Positions 26,103 to 35,009 are shown, counted from the first letter of the stretch. The stretch: DNA of 64,000 nucleotides from Streptomyces sp. NBC_01296 (GCF_035984415.1 NZ_CP130720.1:496001-560000), one strand, 5' to 3'. Program-made: numbers and translations. The notes: generated by a model from the sequence alone, not told the origin.

Positions 26103-27895
26103 CGCGCCGCCTCCCGCTCCGTGTCGTTTTCCGAGTCCCTTTCCGTTTCGGCGGCGAACACCGCCCGGTAGGCGGGCTCGTGCTGCCACAGCACGCCGTG
26201 CGGTCCGGTCGCCCGCACCCGCCCGTCCTCCAGCCACACGACGAGGTCGGCGCGGACGGCGGTCGAGAGGCGGTGCGCGACCACGATCCGGGTGCCGGGC
26301 CGGATCTCGTGGGCGAGGGCCTGCTCGACCTCCCGGGCCGTGACGGTGTCGAGGCTGGAGGTGGCGTCGTCCATGACGAGGAGCCGACCCACATGAGCGA
26401 ACGCCCTTGCCAGGCCGAGGCGTTGGACCTCACCGCCGGACATCGGGGCGTCGGCGAGGCGCGTGCCGTACGCGTGGGGCAGGCGCCGTACGAACAGGTC
26501 GGCGCCCGCGGCACGGGCCGCGGCGCGCACCGCTTCCGGGCCGGGGTCCGGTCCCGCGCCGAAGGCGATCGCCCCGCCGACCGTGTCCCCGAGGAGGACG
26601 GGCCGGTCGAAGGCGTAGCCGACCTCGCGGCGCAGTGCTTCGGCGCTCACCTCCCGCAGCGGCACCCCGTCCAGCAGGACGCGGCCCGCGTCGGGGTCGG
26701 TGAGCCGGCCGGCCACGGCGGCGAACAGCGTTTTACCCGCGCCCGAGCGGCCCACCACGGCCACCGTGGTGCCTCCGGGGATCACCAGGCTGATGTCGTG
26801 CAGGACCGTCGCACCTCCGCGCACGACCCGGACGCCCTGCAGTTGCAGCGTGCCGGGGCCGCCTTCCGGCAGCTGCTCCCGGCCGTGGCCGAGTACGGGC
26901 AGGGCCAGGAGGGCGGCGGTCCGCCGGGCCGCGGACCGGCCGCGGACCACGGCCGCGAGTCCGCCGGTCACGGCGCCGATGCCGGCCGCGAGGCCTGCGT
27001 ACCGTACGGCGGCGAGGAGTTCGCCGACCCCGATGGCTCCGGCCGACAGGCGGATGCCGCCGACGGCCAGGACCGCGTACAGGAGCATCGGCATGAGGGC
27101 CGCGGACCGGGCCGTGGTACCTCCGTAGACGTGCCACATCCGCCTGCCCTCGGTGCCCAGCTCGGGCAGCCGGGCGAGGATCCGTGCGCGTTCGCGCTCC
27201 GCGGTGCCGGCGGCGGCGATCGTACGCGCCCCGGCCAGTGCCTCGGTCAGGCGGCCGGCGGTCTCGAGCTGGACCTGCTGGTAGCGGGCGACGCTGGTGT
27301 GCGTGTCGCGGGCGAAGGCACGCAGCAGGAGCACCAGGAACGGAACGCCGACGAGGAAGGCGAGTGCCGTCCACAGGTCGATGAGGAAGAGGGCGGTGAC
27401 CGCGCCGAGCGGCGGCAGCAGCGCGGCGACGGCGTGCGCGACGGCGGCCGGGACCTTGCCGGCCTCGGTGGCGTGTGCGGTCAGCCGCGCGGCGGTTTCG
27501 CCGGGTGCGTGGCGGGCGGCGTGGTGCGGGGCCGTCCGCAGCAGCCGGGCGAGCGCGAGCCTGCGCAGGCGGGCGGTGGAGCGGCCGTCGACCTCGCCGG
27601 TCAGCCGGGCGGCGGCCGCGTCCAGCGCCACTTCGGCCGCGATGACCGCGGCGCACAGCAGCGTCCAGGCGGGGCCCGACGGGGCGCGGCGGAGCAGCAG
27701 GTCGAGGGTGTGGCCGAGGACGGCCGGTTCGGCGAGCGCCGCCGCGGCGGCGCTCAGCGTGCATCCGAGGACGGCGGCGGTGCGCCCGGCGCTGTGCCGG
27801 GCCGCTGCCACGAGAGCCCGGTCGGCGGTGCGTGCCACGGCCGCCGCCTGCGCCGCTGCGGCCTCCGTGCCGGCCGCCGCGTCGGGGGGGCTCAT
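26099..27895 (-). CDS. ramA: ABC transporter permease/ATPase, SapB exporter half (RamA-like)
   Basis: 598 residues. Six membrane segments in the first 330 residues, then the nucleotide-binding domain with GRSGAGKTL (Walker A), MSGGEVQRLGLARAFA (signature), LLVMDDATSSLD (Walker B, with Asp where the catalytic Glu normally sits) and VVAHRLSTAVRAD (H-loop). The Asp-for-Glu change suggests this is the degenerate half-site of a heterodimer with the downstream transporter. The ATG follows GGAGG by 9 bases. It lies 68 bases after the precursor gene, across a strong hairpin. Confidence 0.88.
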   Translation of the reverse strand: MSPPDAAAGTEAAAAQAAAVARTADRALVAAARHSAGRTAAVLGCTLSAAAAALAEPAVLGHTLDLLLRRAPSGPAWTLLCAAVIAAEVALDAAAARLTGEVDGRSTARLRRLALARLLRTAPHHAARHAPGETAARLTAHATEAGKVPAAVAHAVAALLPPLGAVTALFLIDLWTALAFLVGVPFLVLLLRAFARDTHTSVARYQQVQLETAGRLTEALAGARTIAAAGTAERERARILARLPELGTEGRRMWHVYGGTTARSAALMPMLLYAVLAVGGIRLSAGAIGVGELLAAVRYAGLAAGIGAVTGGLAAVVRGRSAARRTAALLALPVLGHGREQLPEGGPGTLQLQGVRVVRGGATVLHDISLVIPGGTTVAVVGRSGAGKTLFAAVAGRLTDPDAGRVLLDGVPLREVSAEALRREVGYAFDRPVLLGDTVGGAIAFGAGPDPGPEAVRAAARAAGADLFVRRLPHAYGTRLADAPMSGGEVQRLGLARAFAHVGRLLVMDDATSSLDTVTAREVEQALAHEIRPGTRIVVAHRLSTAVRADLVVWLEDGRVRATGPHGVLWQHEPAYRAVFAAETERDSENDTEREAAR

Positions 27896-27921
27896 CGGCG
27901 GATGCCTCCAGTGATGTGGTG

Positions 27922-27951
27922 CGGGCCCGGGCGGCGAACCGCCCGGGCCCG
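27922..27951 (-). terminator. Perfect 13-bp hairpin between ramS and ramA
   Basis: CGGGCCCGGGCGG (27922-27934), loop cgaa, then its exact complement (27939-27951). It starts 12 bases beyond the precursor stop and lies upstream of the transporter genes on the minus strand. Comparable stem-loops after lantibiotic structural genes act as partial terminators or RNA stabilisers that raise precursor over transporter expression; that role is inferred here. Confidence 0.75.
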
Positions 27952-27963
27952 AGGTGACCTATG

Positions 27964-28107
27964 TCAGTTGCAGGTCGTGATGCTCAGGCTGCTGTCGCCG
28001 CAGAGCAGCAGGCTGGCCCGGCTGCCGCCACCGCCGCCGCCGTGCAGCGCGCCCTCGGTGACCTCTTCCTTGGGGGTCTCCATCGACTGCAGGTCGAGAA
28101 GCGTCAT
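27964..28107 (-). CDS. ramS: Class III lanthipeptide precursor (SapB/RamS-like) with poly-glycine insert
   Basis: 47 residues. The leader begins MTLLDLQSMETPKEEV, carrying the LLDLQ motif recognised by class III synthetases. The core holds two Ser-x2-Ser-x3-Cys units, S29/S32/C36 and S39/S42/C46, ending in Asn, the exact ring-forming pattern of SapB; as I recall it, the last 20 residues equal the Streptomyces coelicolor SapB region. The leader differs: six consecutive glycines (residues 23-28, a GGC/GGT repeat) precede the core. The ATG overlaps the ramC stop (ATGA), and AGAGGAA lies 8 bases upstream. The mature peptide would be a surfactant that lets aerial hyphae escape surface tension. Confidence 0.95.
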   Translation of the reverse strand: MTLLDLQSMETPKEEVTEGALHGGGGGGSRASLLLCGDSSLSITTCN

Positions 28108-30737
28108 GTCAGATTCCTCTTCTGTCGAGTGGTGCGATGGGTCACGGTCCCGGGCGGGACCGGCTCTGGGGCCGCCGCGGTACGTCGCAGCGGCGGGAGG
28201 AACGGCAGGTGCGCGCGCCCGCCGGGCGCGGCGCTGCCGAGGGCGAGGAGAGCGCCGGCGGTGCCCGTGGCGAGGTCCATGGACAGGCGCATCATCTGCT
28301 CGCCGGGGAAGGCCAGATGTCCCTGGTACGGCACGGCGTGCCGGGCCAGCGCGTCGATCTGGCGGGCGATGTCCGCGGGGCCCGTGCCCGGGCCCGGCGT
28401 GGTGGTCCGGGCCAGGTGGAGGATCATCCCGGCGGCGCCGCGCAGCAGCCCGGGCTGGGCGTAGAAGGTGGCCTGCGCCGCCCGTACGATCTCGCGCCGG
28501 GCCTTCTCGAACCGCTCGTCGGGAGCGTGCTCCAGCCAGTCGTCGAGGACCATGCCGATGCCGACGCTGCCCTCGCCGAGGTACGGCATCGTGCGCCAGC
28601 CCTCGTTCACCTGGAGGGTGCCGTACGCGCTGGTGACGCAGCGGTCGAGGTCGCGGTGGAGCAACCGGGCCGACTGGAGCAGCAGTTCCTTGTCGCCGGT
28701 GCGTTCGTACAGCCGCAGGAAGAGCAGGGCGGGGCCGGTGTTCCCGTACATCAGTCCGGCGCGGGCGGGCCGCTGCTCGGGGCGGGCGAGCAGTTCGGCG
28801 CAGCGCAGGGCGGCGGTGTGCAGCCCGCTCTCGCCGCTCGCGGTGCCGAGCGCGTCCAGGGCCAGGCCGATGCCGGCGAGTCCGCCGTGCAGGTCGGGGC
28901 CCGCGCTCTGCCAGGGCTGCCGGAGCAGCCGTTCGGCGAGGGCGAGGGCGGGGCCCGCATGTCCGAGCCGGTGCAGCGTCCAGGCCGTGCCGGCGAGGCC
29001 GTCGTAGAAGCCGAGCGGGGTGCCGGAGTCCGGTTCGCCGGTCCGCTCCAGCAGCCATTCCTCGGCTTCGGGCCAGGGTTCGGCTCCGGTCTCGGCGAGG
29101 GCGTGGAGCACTCCGGCGATCCCGTAGCCGAGGCCTGAGCCTGCGCCGGCGGTCGCGAACTGGGCGATGTCACCCGGCACGAAGCGGTCCGCGCGCTCCG
29201 GGGTGGCGCTCGCACGTATCGCCGCGGTCATCGACGCGCGGGCGGCCGGCCAGTCCCCCGGCTCGACGGGCAGGTACGGGCCGGGCGGTGCGGGCAGGCG
29301 GCCGCCCGGTGCACCCTGCGGGGCGCCGGACAGGATCTCTTCGACGGCCTCGTCGAGGAACTGCCGCGGTACGGGGAACTGTGCGGCGGCGACGGCGGCG
29401 AGATGGGCGGCCTTGGCCCGGTCCAGGACGAGCAGGCTGGTCAGGGGAAGGAAGAGGGCGAGCCGCAGACAGGCGAGGGCGTAGCGGTCGACGGAGAACC
29501 CGCGCCTTTCTGCCGGGGCGACGAAGGCGGGGTTGGCCACGGTCTGCCGCAGTCCCTCGTCGACGTGCGCGGCGGCTTCGAAGTCCAGCAGGGCGACGGA
29601 CGGTTCGCCGCTCTCGTCCTCCGACACCATGATGTTGAAGAGGTGGAGGTCGTTGAAGACCACGCCGCGGGCGTGCACGGCTTCGACGGCCTCGGTGACG
29701 CGGCGGTGGATCGTCAGGGCCCACTCGGTGTACGCCGCGAGCTCCGCCGGGTCGGGGTCCGCCTCGATCAGCGGGTGGCGGCGGGCGAAGTAGGTGTTGA
29801 GCGGTTTGCCGGCGAGGTGTTGCAGCACCAGGAAGTGGTGGTCGCCGACCGTGAAGGTGCCACGCACCGCGGGCACGCAGTCCAGGTCCGACAGCCGTTC
29901 CAGTGCGGCCTGTTCGCGGTGCAGCCGGGTCACGGCGTCGGCGCCGTCGGCGGCGAGCCCGGCGTACGGGCGGGCCTCCTTCAGGACCACGCTCTCGCCG
30001 GTGCGGCTGTCCTTGCCGACGTACACGCCGCCGCCGTTGGAGAAGTGCAGCGCCCGCTCCACCGTGAAGGGGATGCCGGTCAGGGTGGTCGCGGAGCGCG
30101 CCGCGAGGTGCGGCTCCAGGAAGTCGGGCAGTTCGAGCCACTCGGGCGGCTGGAACACCGGTCCGCGCAGGTCCGGTACGAGCCGCCCGTCGGGGGCCTC
30201 GATCGCCGGGACCAGTTCGCCGTGCTCGTCGTAGCAGTGCCGCAGGGTGAAACTGCCGTAGCGCAGGTGGACCGGGCCGTCGCCCCAGCGCAGATCGCTG
30301 AGGATGTACGGGCCGGCCGCCCCGGCCAGTGCGGCGTCGAGGTCCTCCGCGATGCGGCGGCACTGCTGCTCGTCGGCCGGGTACACGGTGATGAACTTGC
30401 CGCTCGCCGCGCGGTCGGCGTACTTGGCGTTGCGCAGGTGCAGCAGGTACCGGCTCGGTATGAACTTGAAGGCGATGCGTCGGGCGGTGCAGTACTCGTA
30501 CACGGTCGTCAACAGCGATTCGGCGTTGTCGAGCGTGGCCGAGACGTGGATCTTCCAGCCCTGCGCGGGCAGTTCGGCGTCGGCGGGGCGCAGCGCGAGC
30601 CAGTCGCCGCTTCGGTGCGAGCGCCACCCCGACGGGACGGGGGCGAGCGCGGCGGGGTAACTCTCACCGGCGCGTCGGTACGGCGCGTCGTAGAACCAGC
30701 GGTCGGCGTCGCAGAAGGCGGCGTACCCCTTGTTCAC
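28104..30737 (-). CDS. ramC: Class III lanthionine synthetase (RamC/AmfT-like LanKC)
   Basis: 877 residues. The N-terminal lyase-like region (1-210) begins NKGYAAFCDADRWFYDAPYRR, as RamC does. A Ser/Thr-kinase-like domain follows (about 215-480), with FNDLHLFNIMVS (catalytic D363) and LLDFEAA (metal-binding D385). The C-terminal 390 residues form a LanC-like cyclase (GYGIAGVLHALAETG, LHGGLAGIGLALDALG, GNTGPALLFLRLYE, GEGSVGIGMVLDDW) without the zinc-binding Cys/Cys/His set of class I/II cyclases, normal for this class. It phosphorylates, eliminates and cyclises the SapB precursor. The GTG start at 30737 has GGGAG 6 bases upstream. It is the first gene of the operon and stops inside the ramS start codon. 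Confidence 0.93.
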   Translation of the reverse strand: MNKGYAAFCDADRWFYDAPYRRAGESYPAALAPVPSGWRSHRSGDWLALRPADAELPAQGWKIHVSATLDNAESLLTTVYEYCTARRIAFKFIPSRYLLHLRNAKYADRAASGKFITVYPADEQQCRRIAEDLDAALAGAAGPYILSDLRWGDGPVHLRYGSFTLRHCYDEHGELVPAIEAPDGRLVPDLRGPVFQPPEWLELPDFLEPHLAARSATTLTGIPFTVERALHFSNGGGVYVGKDSRTGESVVLKEARPYAGLAADGADAVTRLHREQAALERLSDLDCVPAVRGTFTVGDHHFLVLQHLAGKPLNTYFARRHPLIEADPDPAELAAYTEWALTIHRRVTEAVEAVHARGVVFNDLHLFNIMVSEDESGEPSVALLDFEAAAHVDEGLRQTVANPAFVAPAERRGFSVDRYALACLRLALFLPLTSLLVLDRAKAAHLAAVAAAQFPVPRQFLDEAVEEILSGAPQGAPGGRLPAPPGPYLPVEPGDWPAARASMTAAIRASATPERADRFVPGDIAQFATAGAGSGLGYGIAGVLHALAETGAEPWPEAEEWLLERTGEPDSGTPLGFYDGLAGTAWTLHRLGHAGPALALAERLLRQPWQSAGPDLHGGLAGIGLALDALGTASGESGLHTAALRCAELLARPEQRPARAGLMYGNTGPALLFLRLYERTGDKELLLQSARLLHRDLDRCVTSAYGTLQVNEGWRTMPYLGEGSVGIGMVLDDWLEHAPDERFEKARREIVRAAQATFYAQPGLLRGAAGMILHLARTTTPGPGTGPADIARQIDALARHAVPYQGHLAFPGEQMMRLSMDLATGTAGALLALGSAAPGGRAHLPFLPPLRRTAAAPEPVPPGTVTHRTTRQKRNLT

Positions 30738-30828
30738 ACCTGCTCCCTCGTTCGGCGGCAGACCCGACCGTGTCACGCCCGGCGGATGCGGCGACAGTCA
30801 CGCCTGTCACCGATGGGATGTGCAGTAC

Positions 30829-30856
30829 TCACGAGTCACGAGTCGCGAGTCATGCG
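30829..30856. promoter_or_regulatory. Tandem heptamer repeats upstream of ramC
   Basis: TCACGAG (30829), TCACGAG (30836), TCGCGAG (30843) and TCATGCG (30850) lie head to tail 92-119 bases upstream of the ramC start. Further GTCACGCC copies occur at about 30772 and 30797. The spacing suits a helically phased activator site, such as for RamR, but I cannot confirm the RamR consensus from memory. An AT-rich stretch (30880-30950) between the repeats and the divergent phospholipase gene could contain its promoter. Confidence 0.45.
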
Positions 30857-30978
30857 GGTTCTCGCCACTCAAGGGCCACCCTTAACCAAATTTCATTCAT
30901 CATGCATTTATCGAATGTCAGCATGTGGCGTGTGAGATCAATAGTCCGCTTCGAACACCGACATGACGGAGTGTTTTC

Positions 30979-31968
30979 TTGACCACTTACCTCAGGCGTG
31001 CCGCCGGCCGACGCATGCTCTTGGCGCTGATCGCGGCCCTGTGCGGAATCATCGGCACCACCGCGCTCGGTACGACCCCGGCAGCAGCAGCCGATCAGCG
31101 TCACCCGATCTACGCCATCGCGCACCGCGTCGACACCCTGGACGGCGTGGACGCCGCGCTCAAGCACGGCGCCAACGGCATCGAGATAGACGTCTGTGCC
31201 TGGTGGAACCCGAACGAATGGCGGGCTTATCACGACTGCTCCTCGGCCGGCGACAACCGGCTGGGCCCCAGCTTCGACAGCATGATCGACCGCATTCTTT
31301 CCCAGGCCAACGCAGGGCGCCGGCTGGCGCTGGTCTGGCTGGACATCAAGGACCCGAACTACTGCGGAGAGCAGGAGAACCGCGGGTGCAGCGTCGCCGG
31401 ACTGCGCGACAAGGCGCAGCGGCTGACGGCCGCCGGGATCCAGGTGCTCTACGGGTTCTACGAGTACCACGGCGGCAGCACCCCGGACGTCGGCGGCAGG
31501 GGCTGGAAGAGCCTGGAGGGCAGGCTCGGCAGCCTGGAGGGAATCACGACGACCGGAACCCGCGACCAGGCCCAAGCTGCGTTCAACCGGTCCGGTTCCG
31601 GGTTCCCGGCCGGTCGCCGGGTGATGGACTACGGCGACAGCGACATCACCAAGGGGTTCGGCAACTGCACGGAGGCCACGTACAACACGTGCGCGGAACT
31701 GAAGAAGGGCGCAGGGGACCGTGACGCCGGACGGCTCGCGGCCACACTGTCCTGGACGACCACGTACAACGATCCGTGGTACGTCGACAAGCTGCTGGGC
31801 GACGGGCGCGTGGACGGCATCATCGCGGGCTACGGGGCCTTCACCGGAGTGCGCGAGTACGACGACAGCTGGCAGTGCGCCAACGCCGTCAACCTCGTCC
31901 GTGACTGGGTGAACCGCCACGGCGGCACCCATCGCATGGCCACCCCCGGTGACCGTCTGTTCAGGTAG
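30979..31968 (+). CDS. Secreted phospholipase D / sphingomyelinase-D-like enzyme
   Basis: 329 residues. A basic N-terminus, a hydrophobic helix (MLLALIAALCGIIGTTALG) and PAAAA-D form a signal peptide cleaved near residue 38. The mature part is a GDPD-like TIM barrel with IAHRVD (H49), GIEIDVCAW (E69, D71), YHDC (H85) and LVWLDIKDP (D122), matching the catalytic and metal ligands of the spider/corynebacterial SMase-D type of phospholipase D. It would cleave phospholipid head groups outside the cell. The TTG start at 30979 has ACGGAG about 9 bases upstream; ATG 31015 is an alternative but would shorten the signal's basic region. It diverges from ramC across 241 bases. Confidence 0.85.
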   Translation: MTTYLRRAAGRRMLLALIAALCGIIGTTALGTTPAAAADQRHPIYAIAHRVDTLDGVDAALKHGANGIEIDVCAWWNPNEWRAYHDCSSAGDNRLGPSFDSMIDRILSQANAGRRLALVWLDIKDPNYCGEQENRGCSVAGLRDKAQRLTAAGIQVLYGFYEYHGGSTPDVGGRGWKSLEGRLGSLEGITTTGTRDQAQAAFNRSGSGFPAGRRVMDYGDSDITKGFGNCTEATYNTCAELKKGAGDRDAGRLAATLSWTTTYNDPWYVDKLLGDGRVDGIIAGYGAFTGVREYDDSWQCANAVNLVRDWVNRHGGTHRMATPGDRLFR

Positions 31969-32215
31969 AGCACAGGCATCGCCAGTCGCACCGGCAGATC
32001 GCACCGGGGACGATGTCGTGCACTCCCCGCTCGAGTGCACGACATCGCGCGGGCCTGGTCGGCCGCCACGGTGAGACGGTCCCGCTACTCGTGATTCCGG
32101 TCCAGGGGGGTGACGCGTTCGGGGCCTTCGCTCCTCCGATCGACCGCCCCGGCGTCCCCCGGCCCGGACGCCGGGGCTGAAGGTCCGCGTACTCATCGCG
32201 GCGGCCCGGTCGATA

Positions 32216-32229
32216 GTTCGAATTTGAAC
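32216..32229. promoter_or_regulatory. Inverted repeat upstream of VOC gene
   Basis: GTTCGAATTTGAAC, seven-base arms with one mismatch, lies 58 bases before the VOC start in otherwise GC-rich DNA. Its size and position suit a MarR- or MerR-type operator, and a decayed MerR gene lies just downstream. No intact regulator is adjacent. Confidence 0.45.
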
Positions 32230-32287
32230 GTTATGCTGGACCCGCCGCATCGAGCCAGACCATTCGAGCCACCGGGAGCGCTGCCAC

Positions 32288-32788
32288 ATGTCCGTCCGCC
32301 GCCTGAACCACGCCGTGCTCTGGATCCGCGACGTCGAGCGCTCCGTGGCGTTCTACACCGACGTCTTCGGATTCCAGGTCGACCACCTGACCGCCGGTCG
32401 CGCCGCCTTCCTCAGCGCCCCCGACAGCCTCAACGACCACGACCTCGGGCTGTTCGCGATCGGCGCCGACGCGCCCGGTCCGGAGCAGGGCCGGGTCGGC
32501 CTCTACCACCTGGCGTGGGAGGTCGGCACCCTCGGCGAGCTGGCGGAACTCGGACACAAGCTCACCGAACGCGGTGCGCTCGTCGGCGCGAGCGACCACC
32601 TGGTCTCCAAGTCGTTCTACGCCAAGGACCCGGACGGCAACGAGTTCGAGGTGATGTGGCGCGTCCCCCGCGAGGACTGGCCCGCCGCGGACTCCGACCT
32701 GCGCCCGGGCCCGCTCGACCTGCCGGCCGCGATGGCTCGCTGGGGCGCGGATCTCGCGACGGGTTCGGCGGCAGGCTCCGCCACCTGA
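32288..32788 (+). CDS. VOC-superfamily (glyoxalase/dioxygenase-like) protein
   Basis: 166 residues with the vicinal-oxygen-chelate fold. RLNHAVLWIRDVERSVAFYTDVFGF opens the first module (metal-ligand His 8); VGLYHLAWEV gives the second His, and DPDGNEFEVMW the Glu. The pattern resembles catechol 2,3-dioxygenase-type and thiol-lyase VOC proteins, but the reaction is not readable. The ATG lacks a strong ribosome site (GGGAGCG about 10 bases upstream). An inverted repeat upstream and a MerR remnant downstream hint at former inducible control. Confidence 0.85.
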   Translation: MSVRRLNHAVLWIRDVERSVAFYTDVFGFQVDHLTAGRAAFLSAPDSLNDHDLGLFAIGADAPGPEQGRVGLYHLAWEVGTLGELAELGHKLTERGALVGASDHLVSKSFYAKDPDGNEFEVMWRVPREDWPAADSDLRPGPLDLPAAMARWGADLATGSAAGSAT

Positions 32789-32879
32789 GGAACACGGAAA
32801 TCCGGCCGGCTCCGGTCGCGGGTCCAGGAGCGGCGCTCCCGCCGGCCGGCGCCAGCGCCGTCCGGACTGCCGTATGGGA

Positions 32880-33040
32880 CCCCGAGCGCCTTCGCGACCG
32901 CGGGCAGCGAGCCCTGCACGCGCGGCCTTGATCACTCGCAGCACGGTCACCGCGTCCTCGCCCTAGAGGGCGGTGGCCGCCACTGCTGCCTTCCGGCTCG
33001 GCCGACAGCCCGCGCCGCTCGTAGTAGCGCGGCGTCTGGG
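32880..33040 (-). pseudogene. MerR-family regulator remnant
   Basis: On the minus strand TPRYYERRGLSAEPEGSSGG (about 33035-32976) matches the MerR DNA-binding helix and wing (normally TLRYYERRGLL). It continues in another frame as VTVLRVIKAARAGLA (about 32947-32900), the following helix. The first helix of the domain and the effector domain are missing. A broken regulator lying just after the VOC gene, on the opposite strand, is the simplest reading. Confidence 0.5.
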
Positions 33041-33189
33041 CGCTCAGCGCCGCCCTCTGGCGGCCTCGATCCGGGCGGCGAGGGCATCGAGGACCGCCTC
33101 GTGCGCCTGGTCCACCGAGACGTCCAGCGCGACCACTCCCGTCATGAGGTCCCGCTGGTGGGAACACCTCCGACGGTAAACCTGTACCT

Positions 33190-33736
33190 GAGCCCGGGAA
33201 CGGGCACCGCCGCCCTGCGCAGCCCGCAGCCGGACGGGGGCAGGTGCCGGTCGGGCGCGGGGAGTCCCGGCCAGGGGATCACGCGCGTTCGCGTACGAGG
33301 TGCTCCGCTCGCCGTCGTCGTGCATGGGCGCGGCGAGCTGCGATCCCGCCCACCATGCGAACGTCGGCGCCATCTCCCCCGCATCCTCGACCTCGTGGCC
33401 GGCCCGGAGGCAAGGACGACCAGCCGTCGGGGTGATCCGGCAGCTCAGCCCGTTCGGTTTTCCGAGCCGCAGCCGCGACAGATTTCCACGCCCGCCCATT
33501 TCTTGGCGTCCAGCGGCCGTCCGGGGTGGATCTCCGCGCACTTTCGTTGCATTTGCCCGTGGCTGCGGACCGCAGGAGACTGGTGATATCAGCGTGGCCC
33601 CGCCGCCGAAATCAGGGCTGCTTGGCGCCAGACGCTTCTCCTGCTGCTGTCACGTCAGCGTGCCCCTGCTGTTTCCTCGGCCCTTTCCATGGCCGGGAAC
33701 TAGAGCAGTGGTCTGAGAACATCCAAGCATCAACTG
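33190..33736. other. Stretch without a recognisable gene
   Basis: About 550 bases between the MerR remnant and the M4 protease. Several open frames exist on both strands, including one on the minus strand ending AVLDALAARIEAARGRR at 33044, but none has a convincing start, codon bias or known motif. The last 130 bases are less GC-rich and include the M4 gene's promoter and its ribosome site. Confidence 0.5.
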
Positions 33737-33778
33737 ATGAATTGTCAACCGTTGGTCCTCTCGCCCAGGAGGTGTCCC

Positions 33779-34993
33779 ATGTGCAGGACCCGCCCGGTCA
33801 ACTGCATCATTCCCCCGTACATTCTCGACAAGCTGCTGGAGAGCGAAGACCGTGAGGTGCGCCAGGCCGCCTTGGACACCCTGCTGACCACTGCGCGCCT
33901 GCGGGGCGAACGGGCGGTCCGAGCGTCCTTCGCCGGCGCGGCCGCCACCGCCGGTAACGGTCGGCGCACCATCTTCGACTGCGAGCAGGGGGTTTCCCTC
34001 CCCAACGCCGTCCTGGTCAGGCCGGAAGACGGACCGCAGTGCACGGACCCGGCCCTCAACCAGGCGTTCGACGGACTCGGCCTGACGCGCGATTTCTACC
34101 AGGAGGTGTTCCGGCGCAATTCGATCGATGACCGGGGCATGCGGCTGGACGGATACGTCCACTTCGACATGCAATTCAACAACGCGTTCTGGGACGGACG
34201 TCAGATGGTCTTCGGCGACGGGGACGGCAAGGAGTTCAGCAACCTCACGGGATCGCTGGACGTGATCGCCCACGAGTTGACGCACGGAGTCACCGAGAAC
34301 ACCTCGGAATTCGAGTACCACAATCAGTCCGGGGCCCTGAACGAGTCGATGTCGGACGTCTTCGGTTCACTGGTCAAGCAATGGTCGAAGAAGCAGACGG
34401 CCGAGGACGCGGACTGGCTGATCGGCGCCGATGTGTGGACCCCGGGAATCGCCGGCGACGCCCTGCGATCGATGAAGGCTCCGGGGCAGGCATACAACAA
34501 TCCGCAGTTCGGAAAAGACCCCCAGCCCGACCGCATGAGCAAATTCATGCCCCTGCCGGACACCCCCAGAGGGGACAACGGCGGGGTTCACTACAACTCC
34601 GGTATTCCGAACAAGGCGTTCTTCCTGGCTGCCGTGGGCATCGGCGGATTCGCATGGGAGGCCGCCGGGAACATCTGGTACGAATCACTCAAAGCCTCCA
34701 GCAGGGACGCCACTTTCCAGGAGTTCGCGGACACCACCTTCCAGAAGGCCGGGGAACTGTTCGGCACCGGAAGCCCCGAGCAGTCGGCCGTCCTGGCGGC
34801 GTGGCAGGGAGTGGAGATCCACATCAGCGGGGTCCCGGCGGGGCTCGCCCGGGCACGGAGCCTGCCGGTCAACGGGAACGGCGGCGTGGGCCGGCAGGAC
34901 GGCATGGCGGCCCTGTCCAGGCAGATCGGGGAACTGAACGCCAAGGTGACCGGGCTGGCCAAGGAAATGGCCGCACTGAAGGGCGCCAAGTGA
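33779..34993 (+). CDS. Protealysin-like M4 metalloprotease
   Basis: 404 residues. HELTH (165-169) and E189 in ALNESMSDVFG bind zinc, with H271 in GGVHYNSGIPNKAF as the transition-state His, all diagnostic of thermolysin (M4) peptidases. The N-terminal 50 residues contain CIIPPYILDKLLE, the short propeptide typical of protealysin-like proteases, which lack a classical signal peptide; none is seen here. The extra C-terminal 45 residues form a helix (LSRQIGELNAKVTGLAKEMAALK) likely to coil. CAGGAGG lies 6 bases before the ATG at 33779. It is followed after 16 bases by an emfourin-like gene, which supports the assignment. Confidence 0.93.
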   Translation: MCRTRPVNCIIPPYILDKLLESEDREVRQAALDTLLTTARLRGERAVRASFAGAAATAGNGRRTIFDCEQGVSLPNAVLVRPEDGPQCTDPALNQAFDGLGLTRDFYQEVFRRNSIDDRGMRLDGYVHFDMQFNNAFWDGRQMVFGDGDGKEFSNLTGSLDVIAHELTHGVTENTSEFEYHNQSGALNESMSDVFGSLVKQWSKKQTAEDADWLIGADVWTPGIAGDALRSMKAPGQAYNNPQFGKDPQPDRMSKFMPLPDTPRGDNGGVHYNSGIPNKAFFLAAVGIGGFAWEAAGNIWYESLKASSRDATFQEFADTTFQKAGELFGTGSPEQSAVLAAWQGVEIHISGVPAGLARARSLPVNGNGGVGRQDGMAALSRQIGELNAKVTGLAKEMAALKGAK

Positions 34994-35009
34994 CCTCCGG
35001 TCGCGCGCA

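Noticed and set aside
33044..33541. Minus-strand 165-codon frame upstream of the MerR remnant
   Set aside because: No motif, no ribosome site and composition typical of a shadow frame; only the last 30 residues look structured.
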